Positions 54,533 to 63,852 of a stretch of DNA of 64,000 nucleotides are shown piece after piece. Every line of letters starts with the position of its first letter. The stretch's first letter is position 1. Position numbers and translations under genes: made by a program. Source of the stretch: an uncultured Zoogloea sp. (GTDB lineage: Bacteria > Pseudomonadota > Gammaproteobacteria > Burkholderiales > Rhodocyclaceae); the NCBI GenBank assembly GCA_937967645.1, contig CALBTT010000062.1, forward strand, positions 1 through 64,000, given 5' to 3'. The notes beneath the pieces are model-generated. The model did no database searches. It saw only the letters and a list, made by a program, of their open reading frames with translations, and was not told the origin of the DNA.

Positions 54533-55938
54533 GCGCGCCCTTTTCGAGAATCAGCAACCACATCGTCGAGCAAGCGCGCAAACCGGGCGGTGATCGCCTT
54601 GCGATCAAACTGAGCCAGATAGGCATCATCGGAATCGACCTTTTCGGGCACGGGACGGGCCAGCCACTCGCGGAGCATGGCCTCGCAGTCGTCCACCGAC
54701 TCGGCAGCGACCGCCTTGCCCAGGCGGGCCCGCTCGATGATCTGTTGGGTAGCCCCCGGGTCGCATAGCGCAAAGATGGGGCGCCGGACCGAAACATACT
54801 CGAAGAGCTTGCCGGGGATCACCCCATCGGAGGTCTCGCCGGTATCGACGATGAGGAGCAGATAGTCGCAATTGACCTGCGCATTCATGGCCTCGCCGTA
54901 GCTTACATCGCCGGCAAAATCATAAAGATGGGCAATGCCATACTGCTCGAGGATGCTGTCGTAGCGCTTGCGTATTGAAGCCTCGACGCCCCCCAGAATA
55001 CGCACCCGGGCCCGTGCCGCCAATTGAGGGTCGCTCCGGTGGATGCGCCCCAGCGCCTCGGCAAACGCGTGCCCCCGCCTGTTCTTGAACAGACGCCCCG
55101 TATACACAAACTCGATGGTGTCCCCGAAAGGCTTTGTACGTACCCTGTCACCGTAGAGCTCGGTGTCGTAGCCATTGGTCAAGGTCTCCCAGCGCGCCTT
55201 GATATCGGGGTGCAGTCGCTGCATGTAAGCAGTTTTGGGTTCCGAGACAGTGATCACCACATCGGCCTCACGCAGGAGGCGCTTCTCCATGCGGAACTCC
55301 AGCCTCTTGCGCCACCCGGGCACCCACTCCCGCAGCACGTCACCGAACCACAGATCGCGGTAGTCCACAATCCAGGGGATCCCTGTTTCCTTGCGGAGCG
55401 CATGGCCGGCGAACATGCTGGCAAAAGGAGGCAGCGTCGTATAGATCGCATCGATGCGGCCTGCCTTGCACAGCGGGCTGGCCGCAGCGACGACTGCGTC
55501 CGCCCACGGACGGTAATCGTCCGGCACATGGACGAAGTTACGCAGGATCCACCGCGTGAAAGCATGGGCGCGATCCATCAACCCACCTTGCTTCTGCATG
55601 GACACAGGCGCCGACGCCTTGACGCCCGCAGCGGAGCCAGCGCTTTCCTGGGCGACGGCAGGCGTCGGCTTTCGTCCGAGCAAGCGCTTCACCGCCATGG
55701 CTATCTCGGCCTCGATGTCTCGCAAAGGCAGCCGAATGACTTCAACCCCGTCAGTGATCTCGGCCATCAGGGACGGATCGTAGTTGGGCTCCGTGCCATT
55801 GGGCTGGAGCGTGATGACGATGGAGCGCCACCCGTGCTGCCGGAGCTGATCAACGAACTTGACCGTTCTGATGCGCCCGATGGTCTTGAGTGGGGGAAAT
55901 TCTCCCGCGATCACCAGTAAGGTGCGCAGTTCAGACAT
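54529..55938 (-). CDS. Family 4-type glycosyltransferase
   Basis: The 469-residue protein starts SELRTLLVIAGEFPPLKTIG and has GT-B lobes: VDYRDLWFGDVLREWV in the first, IEFVYTGRLFKNRRGHAFAEA in the second, and VIPGKLFEYVSVRRPI near residue 385. The ATG at 55938 has the ribosome site GGAGAGAAG inside the previous gene's end. Sugar specificity unknown. Overlaps its downstream neighbour by 4 bp. Confidence 0.85.
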   Translation of the reverse strand: MSELRTLLVIAGEFPPLKTIGRIRTVKFVDQLRQHGWRSIVITLQPNGTEPNYDPSLMAEITDGVEVIRLPLRDIEAEIAMAVKRLLGRKPTPAVAQESAGSAAGVKASAPVSMQKQGGLMDRAHAFTRWILRNFVHVPDDYRPWADAVVAAASPLCKAGRIDAIYTTLPPFASMFAGHALRKETGIPWIVDYRDLWFGDVLREWVPGWRKRLEFRMEKRLLREADVVITVSEPKTAYMQRLHPDIKARWETLTNGYDTELYGDRVRTKPFGDTIEFVYTGRLFKNRRGHAFAEALGRIHRSDPQLAARARVRILGGVEASIRKRYDSILEQYGIAHLYDFAGDVSYGEAMNAQVNCDYLLLIVDTGETSDGVIPGKLFEYVSVRRPIFALCDPGATQQIIERARLGKAVAAESVDDCEAMLREWLARPVPEKVDSDDAYLAQFDRKAITARFARLLDDVVADSRKGRA

Positions 55939-57196
55939 GCTTCTCTCCATTGCCCTGTATGCGACGGCATAGATTCTGGAAAATGCCGACGCGGTGAGTC
56001 CAACTGTTCATCTGGGCATGACGGAGAGCGCCCTCCTCCAGTTCATGGCGGAACGCATCATCACCGAGAATACGAATGATGGCATTACCGATCTCTTCAA
56101 CAGACTCGCCATCCACGAGAAGTCCACTGACACCATCCGCCACTGCCTCGACCGCCCCGCCAGCACGCCCACCCACAACGGCACGGCCACAGGCATTGGC
56201 TTCAAGGAAGACCAGGCCAAAGCCCTCGGTGTCACCGTCAGGCATGGTTCTGTTCGGCATCACGAAAAGGCTTGCGCTCCGATAGGCAGCCAACAACTCG
56301 GCGTCACTGACCGAGCCCGCAAAGGTGATGCGATCAGCGACTCCCGAAGCCGCCGCGAGCGCCTGCAACTCGGCCCGCTGCGGGCCATCGCCAACAATCA
56401 GCAGATGCGCATCGGGCTGGGCTGTGCAGACGCGCTTCCATGCCTGAATGGTTTTGTCGAAGCCCTTGCGCGGGACAAGGCGGCCGACTGCGACCACCAG
56501 ACGTCGGCCCGTCAATCCGTAGCGCGCCTGCAAAGCCAGATCTGCGGGCCCAGGCGAGAAACGCCGGGTATCAACACCGTTCTCGATCAGGCAGATCTGC
56601 TCCGGCGGCACCCCCATCTGCTCCACGAGAACGCGCTCGGTGAAGCGGCTAACCGCCACCACCGCATCCGCCGACTTGAGATGCGCTTCGCGCTTCCGGC
56701 CAAACGAACCCACATTCAAGCGCTGGGTCACCTCCTCGCCATGCACATACAGCACCATCCGCGTGCCGGTCAGTCGCCGAAAAAAAACGGCGAGCCACGC
56801 CATCGAGACCAGCTCCCCGATGCAGATGACGCGAATGTCATGTTTTCGAATCAGACCCCACACCTCGCGGATCAGACGCAACTTGAGCGGAATATCAATC
56901 GTCAGCTGGCGCCATGCCGACACCAACTTGTTGGCCGGTGGCGGCATGATCTGCGGGCGTAGCAGATCAAGCCGATACACAGGAAATCCGCAAGTCGCGT
57001 CGTGCTCTCTCCAGCCGGGAATCTCGTTGCCCGATTCGTAATGGCGACGACTGGCCAGCGCAACCATGCTGCCTGCTGGCGCATAGAGGCACAAATTGGC
57101 ATAGACGGTTGCTGACCCTCCTTGAATCGGCGTGAATATGTTGGCCACCATCAGGCAGCCGCCCCCGCGTTCAAGCACTTCGTTCGGCCTGCTCAT
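55931..57196 (-). CDS. Family 4 glycosyltransferase
   Basis: The 421-residue protein has ANIFTPIQGGSATVYANLCLY, HGEEVTQRLNVGSFGRKRE, SRFTERVLVEQMGV and the GT4 motif NRTMPDGDTEGFGLVFLEANACGRAVVG near residue 315. It overlaps the exosortase gene by ATGA and the next gene by 8 bp. A role in the repeat unit of the XrtA-linked polysaccharide is inferred. Confidence 0.9.
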   Translation of the reverse strand: MSRPNEVLERGGGCLMVANIFTPIQGGSATVYANLCLYAPAGSMVALASRRHYESGNEIPGWREHDATCGFPVYRLDLLRPQIMPPPANKLVSAWRQLTIDIPLKLRLIREVWGLIRKHDIRVICIGELVSMAWLAVFFRRLTGTRMVLYVHGEEVTQRLNVGSFGRKREAHLKSADAVVAVSRFTERVLVEQMGVPPEQICLIENGVDTRRFSPGPADLALQARYGLTGRRLVVAVGRLVPRKGFDKTIQAWKRVCTAQPDAHLLIVGDGPQRAELQALAAASGVADRITFAGSVSDAELLAAYRSASLFVMPNRTMPDGDTEGFGLVFLEANACGRAVVGGRAGGAVEAVADGVSGLLVDGESVEEIGNAIIRILGDDAFRHELEEGALRHAQMNSWTHRVGIFQNLCRRIQGNGEKHV

Positions 57197-58755
57197 TGGT
57201 CACGAACCCGATCCAGATCCCGCAGAACGCCTCCCAAGTACTTCGCCTCGAAGGCCTGAGCCCGGCTGGCAGCAACCTCCAGGCTTTCCCTGCTATAAGC
57301 CGTGGTCGCCACAAAGGCGGAATCGTCCCCTTGACCGCGCAGACGTGACAGCACCTGCATCAGCTTGCTGACCATGTCACTGCTCGTGGTCATCCCGCCT
57401 ACCCAATACAAATGATGCACCGCAGCATGCCTACCATTGCGTACATAGCCCTCGAGCCGTCGCTCGGGCAATTCAGGAATTTGCCCCGCGCTCGCCGAAT
57501 ATGACCAACTCCAGTCTCCAGTCGGCTCCAGCTTGTTCAACACACTCACCATCTCACTACCCTGCTTCTGATCGCGGTAGTAAGCGATGTACACATCCAC
57601 AGGCTCACCGTCGACGAGATAGCTCACCTGGTGAATGGCACGTGCCTTGGGGAAGACCGGCCTCACGCCATCCGGGCTATCGGGAAGTCGTTCAAGCTTG
57701 GCCAGCGAAGCCATCGCCAGTACGGGTACCCCGGCCTCGCCACCCGACTCGACACCATTCGACGCCAGATGCCACCCATAGGGCGTCAGCGCAGCAAGCG
57801 CGGCTGCGCACACGATCTGCCAGAGTGGAGCTGCCGGAGTCGCGCCCACGCCATGCGGAACACTGCTTTCCGGCAACGGATCACGCCAACGGACGCCGAC
57901 GGCAAAGGACAGGAAAATGGCGACCCCGAAGATCAACCAACCCAATGCCAGATGACTCATTCCCAGGCCCCACTCGTTACCCGTGAAGTGCGCGACCATC
58001 ACGATCACGTAGGCGCGAATCCAGTTGGCGATCAGGGGCATGATCACCGCCCACACCATAAAGATGAAGCGCTTCAGGGGACGGGTGTAGGTCAGATAGG
58101 CAAAGAAGGCGCCAATGAAGATCGAAGTCATGAGGTAGCGGATGCCGCCACAGGCCTCCACGACCGACCAGCGCCCACTTGGAATGACGAAGTTGCGCCC
58201 CTCCTGGTAGACCGGCACGCCGCTCTCCCTCAACGCCACCACCGTCGCATTGGCGGTCCAGTTCATCAGGACAGGCAACACATCGTGACCAAACGGCACC
58301 GCGAATATCAGGAAGCTCATGGGGCCGAGGGATAAGCGCGCAGCGCGTCCTCCGGCCACGGCCCACACTGCGGCGAACATCATGAAAACGATGGCGAACT
58401 GAACAAGCGCGGCCACCGAGGCCATGCTTCCCAGCAGGGCCACCCCACCCAGGAGGTTCATCAAGATGAAACCCTTCGGGGATGGGCGGAATTCCACCTG
58501 CAGTAACTGGGAACGCTTGGTCCACAGCAGGTAGGCAACCACGATCAGGACCACATAGCCGTGAGCATGGCTCGGCAGGGTGGCCCACGCCTCGAGTACC
58601 AGGGCGACATCGTCCCTGAAACTGATGAGGATTACCGCCCAGACCAGCATGATGACCGCAAGCATCACACCGGGCCGACCATGGAGCCAAGATCCGCCCC
58701 CGGAAGCGCTCGGAATGCCCGCTGGATCTTGAACCTGCGGATCGAGTAGAGTCAT
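57193..58755 (-). CDS. xrtA: Exosortase A with fused EpsI domain
   Basis: The 520-residue protein has an N-terminal multi-helix exosortase domain with Cys202 (EACGGIRYL), Arg247 (NWIRAYV) and His268 (SHLALGW), and a C-terminal EpsI-type domain (about 305-520; SYLVDGEPVDVYIAYYRDQ, VHHLYWVGG). It should cleave PEP-CTERM tails of exported proteins and attach them to the surface polysaccharide. It is inside the operon of glycosyltransferases. No PEP-CTERM protein gene was seen in the window. Confidence 0.95.
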   Translation of the reverse strand: MTLLDPQVQDPAGIPSASGGGSWLHGRPGVMLAVIMLVWAVILISFRDDVALVLEAWATLPSHAHGYVVLIVVAYLLWTKRSQLLQVEFRPSPKGFILMNLLGGVALLGSMASVAALVQFAIVFMMFAAVWAVAGGRAARLSLGPMSFLIFAVPFGHDVLPVLMNWTANATVVALRESGVPVYQEGRNFVIPSGRWSVVEACGGIRYLMTSIFIGAFFAYLTYTRPLKRFIFMVWAVIMPLIANWIRAYVIVMVAHFTGNEWGLGMSHLALGWLIFGVAIFLSFAVGVRWRDPLPESSVPHGVGATPAAPLWQIVCAAALAALTPYGWHLASNGVESGGEAGVPVLAMASLAKLERLPDSPDGVRPVFPKARAIHQVSYLVDGEPVDVYIAYYRDQKQGSEMVSVLNKLEPTGDWSWSYSASAGQIPELPERRLEGYVRNGRHAAVHHLYWVGGMTTSSDMVSKLMQVLSRLRGQGDDSAFVATTAYSRESLEVAASRAQAFEAKYLGGVLRDLDRVRDQ

Positions 58756-60101
58756 TGCGTCACACCTGATGTCACACTCATGGAACCCACGGCATTCGTG
58801 CCAGAGCGCTGAGCACCGCCGCCGCCCAGCTCAGCCAAACGCCTACGACTCCACAAGTCCGTGGCAACGAGGATGCCCATAAGGTAATACGGCATATCCC
58901 AATATGCCAAACTGAGGAATGCTCCCCCCACCGCGAAGCCGACCAGACTGACCTTGAAACAGGTGCCGAGCTGACGGACCCACTCGAACTCCGCAAGGCC
59001 GGCGCCCGACTTCTCCAGGCGGCCCGCGATCTGGTAGGTTTTCAGCCAGAACAAGAGGTACAGGAGCAGGCCTATGTACCCGTGCTGGCCGAGAATCTGG
59101 AAGTAGATGCTATGCGCAACGATCACGAAATTAGGGTTCGGAGCGTACATCTGATAAATGAACGGAGAGTCGGTGACAAACCCAGCTCCGAAGGGGCGGC
59201 TATTGGCGATGTTGAACGCCATCGTCCAGGCGTTGATACGCCCCATCGCCGACTCGTCCTCATCATAAGTCTTGATCGTGTGCATCCGGGAGCTCCATTC
59301 TTCCGGCATGAACATGACTACCGCCGGGGCAAGGAGCAGGATCACCAGGCCAATGGTCAGCTTCGACTTGCTGCGCCACCACAACATGGACCCCATGGCA
59401 GAAATAGCCAGCAAAGCCCCGCGCGACTGACTACCCAGTGCCGCGAAGATGCTCAGGAAAATCAGCGCCATCAATCCCCGTTTAAACCACTTCTTGCTCA
59501 AGCGCCTCAGGATCGGCAGGCGTAGCGCGGTATCGGCCTGCAGCATCAGGTAGTAAATCAGCGGGATGGTTACGATCAGGGCTACCGCCAGCTCGTTGTT
59601 CCCTTCAATCGGGCTCGCCGTCGGCCCCCAGACCCGCTCGCTACCGCCCGTGAGGATGGTGAAAATCCCCCCTTTCGCGCCGAAGTAACCGATGGAGAAC
59701 ACCAGCACACCGATCAGCCCCAGGATCTCCTCACGCGTACGAACGACCGCAGCGGTCACCACCACCATCAACATGACTTTCAGGACATCCACGAAGACGC
59801 TGGCGCTCTCGGAGGGGTGAATGGCCAGCGCCGTTGTCACGCACATCCAGAAAACCATCAGAATCAGGACGTTGATGGGAGCACTGTTTGGCCAGCGCAC
59901 CTCCTTCGGATGGGCAAACATCGACGCCGCAGTGATCATCACGGAGATGAGTGCAAACGGCATCGAATAAGCAAACCCCCAACCCAGTCGGTGCGGGTTC
60001 ATGACCCCAATCCAGACCCACAACAGAGCCCCGTAATAGGGGTTCTTGAGCGCCTTTATCGCCCCGTAGGAGAAAAGCAGCAGTACCAGCAAGTCACGCA
60101 C
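58752..60101 (-). CDS. O-glycosylation ligase-like protein, exosortase A-associated
   Basis: The 449-residue multi-pass protein has about ten hydrophobic segments and the stretch YYGALLWVWIGVMNPHRLGWG near the start, IEGNNELAVALIV in the middle and HSIYFQILGQHGYIGLLLY near the end, typical of the O-antigen-ligase-like family that accompanies XrtA (TIGR03097-type). It may join polysaccharide to protein or polymerise it. It overlaps the exosortase gene by 4 bp. Confidence 0.9.
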   Translation of the reverse strand: MRDLLVLLLFSYGAIKALKNPYYGALLWVWIGVMNPHRLGWGFAYSMPFALISVMITAASMFAHPKEVRWPNSAPINVLILMVFWMCVTTALAIHPSESASVFVDVLKVMLMVVVTAAVVRTREEILGLIGVLVFSIGYFGAKGGIFTILTGGSERVWGPTASPIEGNNELAVALIVTIPLIYYLMLQADTALRLPILRRLSKKWFKRGLMALIFLSIFAALGSQSRGALLAISAMGSMLWWRSKSKLTIGLVILLLAPAVVMFMPEEWSSRMHTIKTYDEDESAMGRINAWTMAFNIANSRPFGAGFVTDSPFIYQMYAPNPNFVIVAHSIYFQILGQHGYIGLLLYLLFWLKTYQIAGRLEKSGAGLAEFEWVRQLGTCFKVSLVGFAVGGAFLSLAYWDMPYYLMGILVATDLWSRRRLAELGGGGAQRSGTNAVGSMSVTSGVTQ

Positions 60102-60144
60102 GTCTCACTCCCCGAATCCTCCAAAGGCCCGCCCTGCGATGCCC

Positions 60145-61515
60145 TTATCGTCCTGCCGGCACGCTGGCCGCCACCCGGCTGACCACGTAACGGAATTTCC
60201 CTGATGCCTCGGCCGGGAGCACGTCCACCTGCTTCACGTCGATCACGACGGATTCACCGAGGCGCCGCCGCAGGCCACTCACGATGCGCCCCGGATCGTC
60301 CGACTGGAAAGCCGGACCTGGCACCACATATACCGTCGTCAAGTCCAGGCTCTCCTGAACGATCTTGAACGACGCGACGCCCGGAATATCCCGAAGAACA
60401 TAAATCAAGGCAAGGCCATGCATCACGGTTCCGTCTGCAGCGATGACAAAATCGGTGCTCCGCCCCTGGATCTCGCTGAGGATCGGCAATCCGCGCCCAC
60501 AGCTGCAGGCCTGCTCTCCCAGGACACCGACATCGCCCGTGCGATACCGGATGAAGGGGTAATCGCGGGTCGCCAGGTGGGTTACCACGATCTCGCCTGA
60601 CTGCCCCGGCGGCAGGACCCGCCCTTCGCTGTCGATGATCTCCACCACGATGTCTTCGGCGGTGATGTGCATGGAGCCTGCCGGACACTGGTGCGCGATG
60701 AAACCGGCGTCGCGCCCCCCGTAGCCATTGGCCACCGGACACGCAAAGAGCCGGCTGATCAGCTCGCGCTGATGGTCGTAGAGCCGTTCCGAGGTCACAA
60801 ACACCACCTTCACGCCGAGGTCGTCCAGGCGGATGCCCTTGCGCTCGGCATAAGCCGCGATGTGACTGATCGCAGAAGGATAGCCGAACAGCATGGCCGG
60901 CCGCATCTGCCGGATCGTGGCGATGAAGCCCTCCACCTTGGCGTCGGACATCTCGAAAGCCGGCAAAAGGCGGGTGCGCATCAGGGTATCCCGGATCAGG
61001 CGGACCCGGTCCTGGGTACCCAGCTCGATCGGTGAGCCCCAGATCACGACCTCCGGATCCCCGATGTCCACGTCCCACCAGCGGGTGGCACGCCACTTGG
61101 CGGCAACGTCGTGGGTCACGCGCTCGGTGCCGATGAAGAAGATCAGCGGCTCGCCGCTCGAGCCCCCCGTATTGAAGCGCGACAGGCCGACTGCATTGCT
61201 CGCCCGCAGGGCATCGCTGTTGTCACGAATGTGCTTCTTGGTCAGGTAAGGCAGTGCCTGCAGGTCTGCGATGCTGGACACTCCTGCGGGGTCGAAGCGA
61301 TGCTCCGCGAACAGATCCCGGTAATAGGGCACATGCTGCTGTACATCGAGCAGAAAGGCCTTCAGGCGTTTCAGTTGCAGGGCCTCGATACGTTCCCGCG
61401 GCCACCACTGGGAGTCCTCCATGCCTTCCTTGACCCGCACCGTGTCATGGTGCTTGAGACGCTCCTGGAGGGGGAAAAGCACACGCGAAACAAAACGGCC
61501 GTAGAGATCCGACAT
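60145..61515 (-). CDS. Phenylacetate-CoA ligase-like (CapK-type) protein
   Basis: The 456-residue protein has the AMP-forming P-loop FNTGGSSGEPLIFF, VANGYGGRDAGFIAHQCP, and YPFIRYRTGDVGVLGE. This is the PaaK/CapK family found in polysaccharide loci. It may activate an acyl group for sugar decoration, but substrate is unknown. It lies between the ligase-like and glycosyltransferase genes. Confidence 0.88.
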   Translation of the reverse strand: MSDLYGRFVSRVLFPLQERLKHHDTVRVKEGMEDSQWWPRERIEALQLKRLKAFLLDVQQHVPYYRDLFAEHRFDPAGVSSIADLQALPYLTKKHIRDNSDALRASNAVGLSRFNTGGSSGEPLIFFIGTERVTHDVAAKWRATRWWDVDIGDPEVVIWGSPIELGTQDRVRLIRDTLMRTRLLPAFEMSDAKVEGFIATIRQMRPAMLFGYPSAISHIAAYAERKGIRLDDLGVKVVFVTSERLYDHQRELISRLFACPVANGYGGRDAGFIAHQCPAGSMHITAEDIVVEIIDSEGRVLPPGQSGEIVVTHLATRDYPFIRYRTGDVGVLGEQACSCGRGLPILSEIQGRSTDFVIAADGTVMHGLALIYVLRDIPGVASFKIVQESLDLTTVYVVPGPAFQSDDPGRIVSGLRRRLGESVVIDVKQVDVLPAEASGKFRYVVSRVAASVPAGR

Positions 61516-61524
61516 GGTCGACTT

Positions 61525-62631
61525 TCAATCCTTGGTCTGGCGAGCCGCCGGTTGATGGTGGGACTGCATGGCATCCCTGTAAGCCGTCAGCAGCTCGTTC
61601 CGGACGGACGACCAGCTGTAGCGACGTACCTCGGCCAGACCGGCTTCGCGCAGGCGCGTGGCCAGGCTGGCATCGCCGAGAAGCCGCAAGGCTTCCGCCG
61701 CCATGGCCTCCGGCGCATCCCGGGGCACCAGCAGGGCGGTCTGCCCATGGCGCACGATATAGGGGATGCCCCCGACATCCGTGCTTACCACGGGTACCCC
61801 GCTGGCCAGCGATTCGAGCACCGAGTTGGGCATGTTGTCCACCCGGCTGGGATTAAGGGAGAGATCGGCATCCCGATACAAAGCGGCCATCTGATCCCGG
61901 TCCAGGCGGCCCGTGAAACGGACGCGCTCCGCCACGCCAAGCTCAGTCGCCAGGGCCTTCAGCTCGCCCTCCAGCGGACCGCTGCCGGCCACCGACAGCG
62001 TGGCATCGGGACGCGCCGCATGCAGGATGGCAAACGCCTTCAAGGCCGTATCGATGCCGTAGATGGCTTCCAGGTTGCGTGCCACCATGAGGTGCGCGCC
62101 GCCCTTGGACGGCACCGGATGAAAACGGTCCAGATCGATGATGTTGGAGACGACCCTCCCCGGCATGCCGAAACGGGCGAAGACCTCCTGGAGAAACCCT
62201 GACGGCAGCACCAGCTGAGCCGCCCGGGCCATGGTCGGGCGAACACTGGCCACCGAGCGCCGCAGGAAAGGCTCGGCCTCTCCCCCCCGGTAATTGACGA
62301 TGACCGGGACACCACGCAGGGAGGCAATCCAGATGGCGGGCGCAGCGAAGAGATGCCAGGACCAGCCGGAATTGGCCATCACGTGCATCACGTCCGCCCG
62401 CCCTGCCGCGCGGATCAGAGCCCACAGATAGGGCAACAAGCGGGCAAAGGCACGCACCCCCTGGATCCGCCCCACCCAGGCCGGCCGGTAAGGGGCATTG
62501 ACCTGCACGACCTCGACCGTGGCCCCCTCCCCTCTCAACAACTCGGCGAGCTGCCGGGTCTGGTTGGCCATGCCACCCGCCGGTGGCGGCAAGGGTCCCA
62601 CCAGGGCGACGCGCAAACCATTGAACGTCAT
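61525..62631 (-). CDS. Family 4 glycosyltransferase
   Basis: The 368-residue protein starts LRVALVGPLPPPAGGMANQTRQ and has the C-lobe motif SLNPSRVDNMPNSVLESLASGVPVVSTDVGG. It starts by overlapping the preceding gene's stop (ATGA). It probably builds the XrtA-linked glycan. Confidence 0.9.
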   Translation of the reverse strand: MTFNGLRVALVGPLPPPAGGMANQTRQLAELLRGEGATVEVVQVNAPYRPAWVGRIQGVRAFARLLPYLWALIRAAGRADVMHVMANSGWSWHLFAAPAIWIASLRGVPVIVNYRGGEAEPFLRRSVASVRPTMARAAQLVLPSGFLQEVFARFGMPGRVVSNIIDLDRFHPVPSKGGAHLMVARNLEAIYGIDTALKAFAILHAARPDATLSVAGSGPLEGELKALATELGVAERVRFTGRLDRDQMAALYRDADLSLNPSRVDNMPNSVLESLASGVPVVSTDVGGIPYIVRHGQTALLVPRDAPEAMAAEALRLLGDASLATRLREAGLAEVRRYSWSSVRNELLTAYRDAMQSHHQPAARQTKD

Positions 62632-63839
62632 GCAGTCTTTCCGGGGACAAGGGCGCCATACACACGCCGATAATTGGCCACGCTGTTCTTCCAGTTCCGC
62701 ACATCCTCGACGAAGCGGCGACCTGCTGCCCGCATGGCGGGCCAGCGCTCCCGGTGGTCAAGCATGTCGGCCAGCGCAGCAGCCAGGGCGTCGGCATTCC
62801 CCGCGGCAAACAAGCGGCCCGTCTCGCCGTCACGGATCAGCTCCTTGTGCCCACCCACGTCGGAGGCCACGAAGAGATGGCCCTGGGCCATGGCCTCCAG
62901 CGGCTTGAGCGGAGTCACCAGCTCGGTGAGGCGCATGGAGTGGCGCGGATAGGCAAGCAAGTCGATCAGATCGTAATAGCGGCTCACTTCGGAATGAGGC
63001 ACCCGTCCAGTGAAGATGACCTTGTCAGCCAAGCCCAGGCGCTGCGCCTGGGCTTTCAGGTTGGCGTCCTGGGGACCGCCGCCCACCAGCAGGACGCGCA
63101 GATCAGGCCGCGAGGCCGACATCCGGGCGAATGCATCCAGCAGCAGGTCAAGCCCTTCATAGGCGTAGAAGGAACCGACAAAGCCCAGTACCGTGCAAGC
63201 CTCCAGCCCCAACTTGCGACTCAGCGCCGCAGTATGTTCATCCGGCGAGGACACCTGGAAGTTCTCGATATCCACCGCGTTGGGAATCACCGTGATCCGC
63301 GATTCAGCCACCCCACGTCCGAGGATGTCTTTGCGCAGCCCCTCACAGATGGTGAAGACATGGTCGACCCGCCGGATCGCCCGGGTTTCGAGCGCCCGGG
63401 TCGCCCGATAGCGCAGGCTCCCCTCGGATGTCGTACCGTGATCGACTGCGGCGTCCTCCCAGAAGGCGCGGATCTCATACACAACAGGAATACCCAGCCG
63501 CCGCCCGACCCGAATGGCCGGAATGGCGTTGAGCACCGGAGAATGGGCATGGATCACGTCGGGCTTCAACTCCCGGGCCAGCTCTTCGAGGCGCTTTTCG
63601 GTGGCCTTGATCAGGCGCCACTCGTTGATGCCCGGCGGCCCGGCGGGTGGCACCTCGCTACGGTGGAAACGCAGTCCGTCCACATCCTCCTGCGCCGCCG
63701 CGGTAGGGCCCTGCTTCGGGGAGGTGAGGTGATAGGTCTCCCAGCCCAGGGCACGCTGCTCGCGCAGGATCGCCGCCGTACGGAAGGTGTATCCGCTGTG
63801 CAGCGGGATGGAATGGTCGAGGACGTGAAGGATACGCAT
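62628..63839 (-). CDS. Exosortase A-associated glycosyltransferase (Daro_2409-type)
   Basis: The 403-residue protein starts MRILHVLDHSIPLHSGYTFR, characteristic of the TIGR04063 family linked to XrtA, and has IPVVYEIRAFWEDAAVDHG and the C-lobe LTELVTPLKPLEAMAQGH. The ATG at 63839 is the family start; a short upstream open frame is not conserved. It precedes the overlapping glycosyltransferase gene. Confidence 0.93.
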   Translation of the reverse strand: MRILHVLDHSIPLHSGYTFRTAAILREQRALGWETYHLTSPKQGPTAAAQEDVDGLRFHRSEVPPAGPPGINEWRLIKATEKRLEELARELKPDVIHAHSPVLNAIPAIRVGRRLGIPVVYEIRAFWEDAAVDHGTTSEGSLRYRATRALETRAIRRVDHVFTICEGLRKDILGRGVAESRITVIPNAVDIENFQVSSPDEHTAALSRKLGLEACTVLGFVGSFYAYEGLDLLLDAFARMSASRPDLRVLLVGGGPQDANLKAQAQRLGLADKVIFTGRVPHSEVSRYYDLIDLLAYPRHSMRLTELVTPLKPLEAMAQGHLFVASDVGGHKELIRDGETGRLFAAGNADALAAALADMLDHRERWPAMRAAGRRFVEDVRNWKNSVANYRRVYGALVPGKTA

Positions 63840-63852
63840 GGTGGGGCCAAGC